NCBI GenBank assembly: GCA_025526935.1
Contig: JAHLKD010000073.1
Coordinates: 1-64,000 of the forward strand
DNA: 64,000 nucleotides
Direction: 5' to 3'
From: Cladochytrium replicatum
Lineage: Eukaryota > Chytridiomycota > Chytridiomycetes > Cladochytriales > Cladochytriaceae
Both the position numbers and the translations under genes were made by a program. Positions within the stretch are counted from its first letter, which is position 1. Every line of letters starts with the position of its first letter. A model generated the notes under the pieces. That model saw only the letters and a program-made list of their open reading frames with translations, did no database searches and was not told the DNA's origin. Below, in pieces: positions 58,901 to 64,000 of the stretch.

Positions 58901-60318
58901 CTCTCCGCCGGGAACAGCTGTGCGGCGCTGTAAGGCATCGAGGATATCAATGGCGACCTATTGAACGCTGCTGTTCTCGTTAAATCGGCCGGAGGGTTGT
59001 CAGCGGTGTCGGCGGCTATGGTGGAGTGTGTACTGGAACCTCTGCTCATGGGGACCCACGAGTGATGTGAGTCTGAAAGCGGGGACTGAATATCGATGAT
59101 GGACGAGCCGCTGGCCTGCCTGGGATTCTCGTAGGTTTGGATCTGGATTGGGAGCGCGGGAGTCTGTGGAATCATATACGAACGCTGATCTATTTGCGCT
59201 TCTGCGGGATGATGTTGGTGCATCTGCCGCCTTTCCAGCTGTTCCTGCATACCCTACAAGATGGGTTGGAAAAATTAGAGTTTCATTGAAGGGCTTTTCA
59301 TAAATACCTCGAGGTACTTGTTGATCATAGAGCCACGTTGTTCCTGTTCGAACCTCTTGATCCTGGTCTGCTCCGCTTGTTGGTTCTGCTGCTGCTCCAA
59401 CTGCATCAGCCTCATCGAATCGACTTGCTGCTGAAGCATCCGGATGTGTTCATTCTGCTCATGGATCTGTTGCTGCTGCTCTAGCTGCTGCATGCGCTGA
59501 ATGTAGTACAGATCCTGCCAGGGAAAGTCTTCTTCCTTCCCATTGCTCCCCCTCCTCCCCTGCCGCTGAATGGAGGGGTGACTGGGAAAGAAAGAGGGCG
59601 GCGTGCGGTTGACTGCGGATGCGTCGGTGGACTCTGCGCGAGGGTAAGGTTGTGTGGCGGACGTGGATGAGGATGCAGTTGGTGTGCGAGTTGGGTGTTT
59701 TTCTGCTGCGATGGTGTCACCTAACAATGGTGCCCAGTCCATCTCTGCATTGTATGGCGTCCAATCTGCCGTTGGAAGCACACTTTCAGGGTATTGCTGC
59801 TGAGCTTTCGGGTCCACCGACGGCTGTTGGTATACCAATCCTCTCGGATTCTTGATTTCAGCCATGGTGTTGACAGTCACCGTCATTGATCGCTCTGCCG
59901 CAGCGGTGGACATGGAGTTGAGCTGACTAAACAGTTCCGATGGGATCCCATAGTTGAATTCGTTGCTCTGCGCATACAACCCTGCAGCCTGAGCCGGGAT
60001 GGTACTTGCTACCATCGACATCGATGACGAAAACGCTCTGGTCCAATTTGAAGGATCTTGCGCGCCATATAAAATTGTAAGAGCGTCCGACTGTGAACGT
60101 GTGAGCTCATTCCCTGTGCACGCTGCTCCTCCCGTCAGATCGCCTTCCCGCGTTTTCTGCGATGCTGGCAAGTCCATGTACGGTGGGACAAAATCGATAT
60201 TGCCGGCATCCAGCGAATCGCCAGGAAACTGCTGTTTCTGCTGCTGGCGTTGGTGACGGTACGAGTTTCCCGAATATTCCTGCTGCTGCTCTCCGCGTTG
60301 CGGTTGATTCCGCTGCAT
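55948..60318 (-). CDS. wc-2: White collar-2-like PAS/GATA transcription factor
   Basis: Five exons (60,318-59,308; 59,253-58,047; 57,990-56,600; 56,543-56,449; 56,383-55,948), with GT-AG introns of 54, 56, 56 and 65 bp, give 1,379 aa. The N-terminal half is Gln/Ser/Pro-rich with a Gln-rich coiled coil near residues 275-335. A PAS domain lies near 795-930 ([27 protein letters not shown]). An AT-hook-like RGRGRPPKR lies near 1,150. The GATA finger near 1,215-1,238 is CRQCG-X17-CNAC, i.e. CX2CX18CX2C, with [13 protein letters not shown]; its codons span the last intron. In fungi WC-2 pairs through PAS with the flavin photoreceptor WC-1 and binds light-responsive promoters in the nucleus. Neurospora WC-2 is about 530 aa, so this one is far longer at the N-terminus. 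No LOV motif is seen. I start at the first ATG of the open frame; an upstream exon cannot be excluded. Confidence 0.9.
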
Positions 60319-61109
60319 AATATAGTGAAGTGGACAAAAGAGTACTTTTTCCAACCCTGGTGGAGCGGCAGATAAGTCGACGAGGATTTCCGCGTTCTGA
60401 TCAGGAAAGCGTCAAAAATCGTTTCTGCGAGTTGGGAGGTGTGAAAACAGGTGGTAGTTGGCTGAGCGATATAGGAAGTGATGTAAGTGCAGGCGAGAGA
60501 GCCTAAGGTACTTTCTGTAATGTTTTAGTAAAGTAGATGCTGTTCTCCGACCGTTGCGACGACGGTGTCGCTCTGTCAGGCTGTTGTTCGGATGTGGGCT
60601 GAACCGTGGTTTTACGCACACGTGACTATGGATCGGCAGGGATGAGCTACATAAATGTGGGGATCACGCGGTGTGGGAACGGGCTCTTGTTGACTTATCA
60701 CTACTGCTGTACATCTCGGGGCTGACTTTCGCCTACTGCCACACCCATTAGTCACTGGGATCGAACGCTGATCCAAATGCGCTGTCACGTGTGCATGCAC
60801 AGCACCACGCCCACCATGTCACCGAGACACCACGTTGCTCTTCTTGGGTCCACGGAGAGATGCCAATCGTACCTTTGCTCGAGCCAAAGCATCTGAAAAG
60901 TATGTTCGAGTTTCAGCTGAGGAATATCCAACGACCATTTTCGTACCTGTCAACATGGTCAAGTGTTCTCGTCTGTTTTTTGGACCATTCGCGTCAGTAA
61001 ACAATGAGGAATGTCTCGTATGCAACATACTGGTCTATTTTCGAAGGTGGGGGACTATTAGAGAGGAAGGACAGTTCAGTGCGAGAAGGCTAAATTGCAT
61101 GCCTGGGAA
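60319..61109. promoter_or_regulatory. Intergenic region upstream of wc-2
   Basis: 790 bp between the wc-2 start and the MKS1 stop. GCACACGTGAC at 60,616-60,626 recurs as its exact reverse complement at 60,784-60,794; each holds an E-box CACGTG. No other feature is supported; short frames on both strands here look spurious. Confidence 0.45.
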
Positions 61110-62868
61110 TTACCATATTCGGGTGGCGACCTGATATCGAATTCGGACCCATCCCGTACTCTCCGTCTTCCATCCAAACCTACTCCCCTGTATCATCCGC
61201 ACACAAAAAACCAATTCAAAAATCTGAATAACTGCACTATGATTCACTTACATTGGCTCCTGTGCTGCTAACCCCATCCAAATGCTCAAGCTCCGGTGCT
61301 CCACCAATAAAAAACGCTCGAAGGTCCGACTGTGCCCTTTTTAATCCCGGCATATGAACGGGTCTCCAAAGCGGAACGCTCCTGTCATAAACGCCAGGGT
61401 CCAAGACTATTGCTAACGTTCCGTACCCCTCCACATTCACAATGTTGGGTGGGGTGCTCGACCTGACGCAAATCTCAAATCGTGGGGGTGGATTTGGAAC
61501 GTCAGCTTTTTTTTTTTGGTTTAAAACGCTGGTTTTCGATCGGGGGTAGAACATTTATACCTTTGAACCCCATTTCCAATATAAGCTCGGACAAGTAACC
61601 GAAATGGGAAACCGTGCAGCCATGATCGCTATCAAAAGCCCCGAAACATGACTGCGTGGTGATTTGCGAGATCTCTGGATCAACTAGCTTCACCGGCCCG
61701 TCTGCACGGAACTGGAATGTGGAGTGCAGGTTGGATGAAAACGGGTCGCTAATGGCCGCTGAAACAAGTTCAAAGTGAACATGGATCCACATTCCTGGTG
61801 GACTTGGTGCGGATGGCTCGAGCGAGGGAGGCAACGTAAATGCGTATCGCCGGCTTGAAATGATCAAGTCAGTTGACAAAGAAGTTGTATCACGATAGAC
61901 TCGCCTTGAATAAATCGCTTTGTACAGTTCATACTCAAATTTTTCGCTCTCGTCAGACGGAACAGCTGATGTGTTGGTGATGGTGAACGAATATGAAGAT
62001 TTCCCCACGTTGAAGTGGTGTGTGCCAAGGGCAGGCTGTTTTTTAAAATAAGAAGTTAAATTTCTGGAGCATGATGAAACATCTGTGTCCACGCACAGCG
62101 ATGGAAACGAGGCCTTCGTTCGAGATGCAGATTCTGCAAAGGCTTCGTTCAACGTAGTTTCGAGGTGCAATCGAATCCATCTGTTGAGACCCGGCCGTCC
62201 TTTTCGCTTTGTTGCTGAAGGAATTTCGATGAGAAATCCACAATCATCTTGCAAAGTCGAATCACTTACGCAACGCGAGTTGTGGTCTCGTCAAGCGGTA
62301 TATACACCATGATCGCCATTGTTTCTGTTTGTTTGCTGGATCGAGTTGCGATTCTTGATTGATTTACCTTCGGAACTGCAAGGGAGAGTGATAAGGTTGA
62401 AAACACAAATCCTGATCACAAACATTATGGTGCTGCCCAACCTGAGAGCTTCAAAAGCGCCTTTTCTGCTTGCGGAGCCGTGTGAGCGATCCACGGATCA
62501 GTCCCTCCCTCTTCACACAGCGCAGAGTCTAGATCATACCCATCCGACGCTATGTACGTAAAAATCCTTGGACGACTCCAATCTTCAAGAATGATGGCTC
62601 CCCCATTCTTGATCGCCTCCTCTCTACGCGCCAGAATCATATTACAAACGCGTACTTTGGCATGCGCAAAACAGATGTTTTATTACATTGGGCTCAAGAT
62701 CTTGTGTTGCCAGTTGATCACGACCTCGTCGATCAGTTCAGTTGATAGTGAAGCGGAGATAGCAGCGTTGAGCGGGAGCGGTCTTTCAGAGATCTTGTCC
62801 AGCCGCACTGCGAGTTTGAAGTGCGCGGGATGGTCGAAAGTCCAGTGATAGACAGTGGTAGCTGTCAT
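61110..62868 (-). CDS. MKS1: MKS1, B9-domain ciliary transition-zone protein
   Basis: Six exons (62,868-62,687; 62,623-62,442; 62,375-62,270; 62,180-61,561; 61,505-61,252; 61,187-61,110) sum to 1,422 nt, i.e. 473 aa (human MKS1 is 559), with GT-AG introns of 63, 66, 89, 55 and 64 bp. Family landmarks in order: EVVINWQHKILS, RIFTYIASDGYDLD, ETMAIMVYI, then a B9 domain with WIHVHFELVSA, ITTQSCF, VEGYGTLAI, WRPVHMPG, DLRAFFIGGAPELEHL and RFGWKTESTG. MKS1 works with B9D1, B9D2 and tectonics as the diffusion barrier at the ciliary base. The third intron is the least certain boundary: a nearer acceptor at 62,215 exists but does not keep frame. The C-terminal tail after the B9 domain is shorter than in animals. 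Confidence 0.86.
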
Positions 62869-63613
62869 TATTCGCGCCGAGCGAGAGGGAGAGATGGTCG
62901 GTGTTCTTATTTGAATTTGAATTCTTATTGAGTTTGGTGTGGCTTCTGAGCAACAAGTGGTAGTATTCTTAATAGCAGCATGTCTCGAGATGGACTCGCT
63001 GCTGAAAAGCACAAGTTCAGCTGAGGATGGACAACTCGACTCTGTTCATTGTAAAGAACGATCCTTCTCATCTTGTGGAATCATTCACCTTCGAAACTGA
63101 GTTTGCTTCTTGACCACAGATCGGAATCATCACATAGCGAGGCAGCACTGGAGGTTGTGTACGCGCGGGCACCGAACCCGCAGGCTGCACGGAACCCGCA
63201 AGCCGTACCAAAGGCATTATTGAAAACACTCTATGCAGTCCAACTTTTGCTGTTCATAAATCGCACAGATACATCTGGTGCCATTAGTAAATCGAACATT
63301 CTCAGTTCCTTTCTCTATGGCTGGACTTGTCCGCAGCTCAAAATCAAGAAGTTTTTGACATTTCCACTCGGCTAAAGAGACGACGAGGGTATCTACAAAC
63401 TTTCCCGCTTCGCTTAAGCAGCCCGTTGCTGATCAAATTCCCTCTAGCTCACGCCACCCACCGGTCCCCCCACCAGGCCCACACCAGTCCCTTTGTTTTC
63501 GGCAAATTTGGAGGCGTGCACGAGCGTGGACGTCACTACAAACTCCTCCCTTACCCGGAGTCTGACAAACTATTGGAGGTAGCAATTGCGTTTGAACACC
63601 CACATTTCGTGCC
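62869..63613. other. Intergenic region between MKS1 and the proline-rich gene
   Basis: Divergent promoter space of about 745 bp. I see no gene, repeat or RNA signature in it. Confidence 0.5.
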
Positions 63614-64000
63614 ATGGACACATATCAGCGTCAGGGTTACGTCGTAAGGACGGCAGACAGACCTGGGATCACTTTTGCACCGCACATGGATCCGGCGATG
63701 ATAGCAGGACTTCCACCTGGAGGAGTGCTAATTCAAGGCCCACCGCCTGGTTCAACCGCTACATTTCCTCGCCAAGGGCTGCCCCCCGGCGCTGTCCTCC
63801 TACCACCTGGCGCATCACTCCCGCCCGGCGCGCAACTCATACAGGGTCCTGGGCCTGTTGTGGTTGCACAAGCACCACCGCCCCCTCCAAATCAACCTCC
63901 TCCACCTGGAACAACGTGGGTTTATGCACAGGGACTGCCAGTCCAACCGCCTGCACCGACATTTATACAGCAACCACCGCCTCCGGGCGTCATGCAATTT
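63614..64000 (+). CDS. Proline-rich protein, N-terminal part, runs off window
   Basis: From ATG 63,614 the frame stays open to the last base (129 codons). After about 25 ordinary residues it becomes Pro/Gly-rich with repeated LPPGxxLxxGPPPG-like units and PPPPP runs, which suggests a disordered or SH3/WW-binding region. A GTAAGG lies in frame at 63,643, so an early intron is possible. Family unknown; the rest of the gene is outside the window. Confidence 0.55.
   Translation, partial: MDTYQRQGYVVRTADRPGITFAPHMDPAMIAGLPPGGVLIQGPPPGSTATFPRQGLPPGAVLLPPGASLPPGAQLIQGPGPVVVAQAPPPPPNQPPPPGTTWVYAQGLPVQPPAPTFIQQPPPPGVMQF

Noticed and set aside
60791-61134. Plus-strand frames between wc-2 and MKS1
   Set aside because: Low-information sequence overlapping the MKS1 3' end; no domain and no splice support.
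1-64000. tRNA, rRNA and riboswitch genes
   Set aside because: I looked for cloverleaf-like and rRNA-like segments and saw none I could support by reading alone.

Overview
The window reads as nuclear DNA of a zoosporic (flagellated, chytrid-type) fungus. The evidence is a White-collar-2-type PAS/GATA gene with a fungal CX2CX18CX2C finger, uniformly short GT-AG introns (53-89 bp where I could define them), fungal Ty1/copia, Ty3/gypsy chromovirus and hAT elements, and an MKS1 (B9-domain ciliary transition-zone) gene, which is expected only where a cilium or flagellum is built. The phylum is my inference; no species is claimed.

Bases 1-43,942 are a transposon island with no host gene that I can recognise. 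It is built from two Ty1/copia families (A, 600-bp LTRs beginning TGTTAAG; B, 682-bp LTRs beginning TGTTGATG) and a large hAT element. The hAT (11,964-20,075, 8-bp target duplication CTTAGCAT, inverted termini TAAGG[A/T]TCGGCGGGT) sits inside a family B integrase. It carries a transposase gene split by a solo A LTR, 97-bp tandem repeats in opposite orientations on the two sides of that gene, and a second two-exon coiled-coil gene. Its left third is duplicated at 3,819-5,554, where a decayed A element occupies the same insertion site. Further right, an intact A element (A3, 27,882-34,444, 1,727-aa Gag-Pol) is nested in another A element (A2), which is nested in family B gag. An inverted A element (35,430-41,913) follows, flanked by unrelated sequences. 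Inverted B fragments and B LTRs close the island.

The most unusual observation is in that inverted A element. It lacks exactly 76 bp that in every other copy begin with GT, end with AG and contain a TGCTGAC branch-like site. Removing them creates a stop codon at the junction between Gag and protease. The simplest reading is that family A genomic RNA is alternatively spliced into a Gag-only messenger and that one spliced RNA was reverse-transcribed and inserted.

Bases 43,943-64,000 are gene space: a mitochondrial RCC1-like gene (minus), a degenerate chromovirus (46,002-51,473) inserted exactly at that gene's apparent start codon, VPS20/CHMP6 (minus) and NIT2 omega-amidase (plus) diverging from start codons 43 bp apart, a 2-kb stretch of decayed or unassigned sequence, a 1,379-aa WC-2-like photoreceptor partner (minus), MKS1 (minus) and the start of a proline-rich gene (plus) that runs off the window. 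NIT2 contains a 16-nt micro-exon that supplies most of its catalytic glutamate codon. The RCC1-like gene has four apparent single-base frame breaks in its 5' half, whereas the downstream genes read cleanly.
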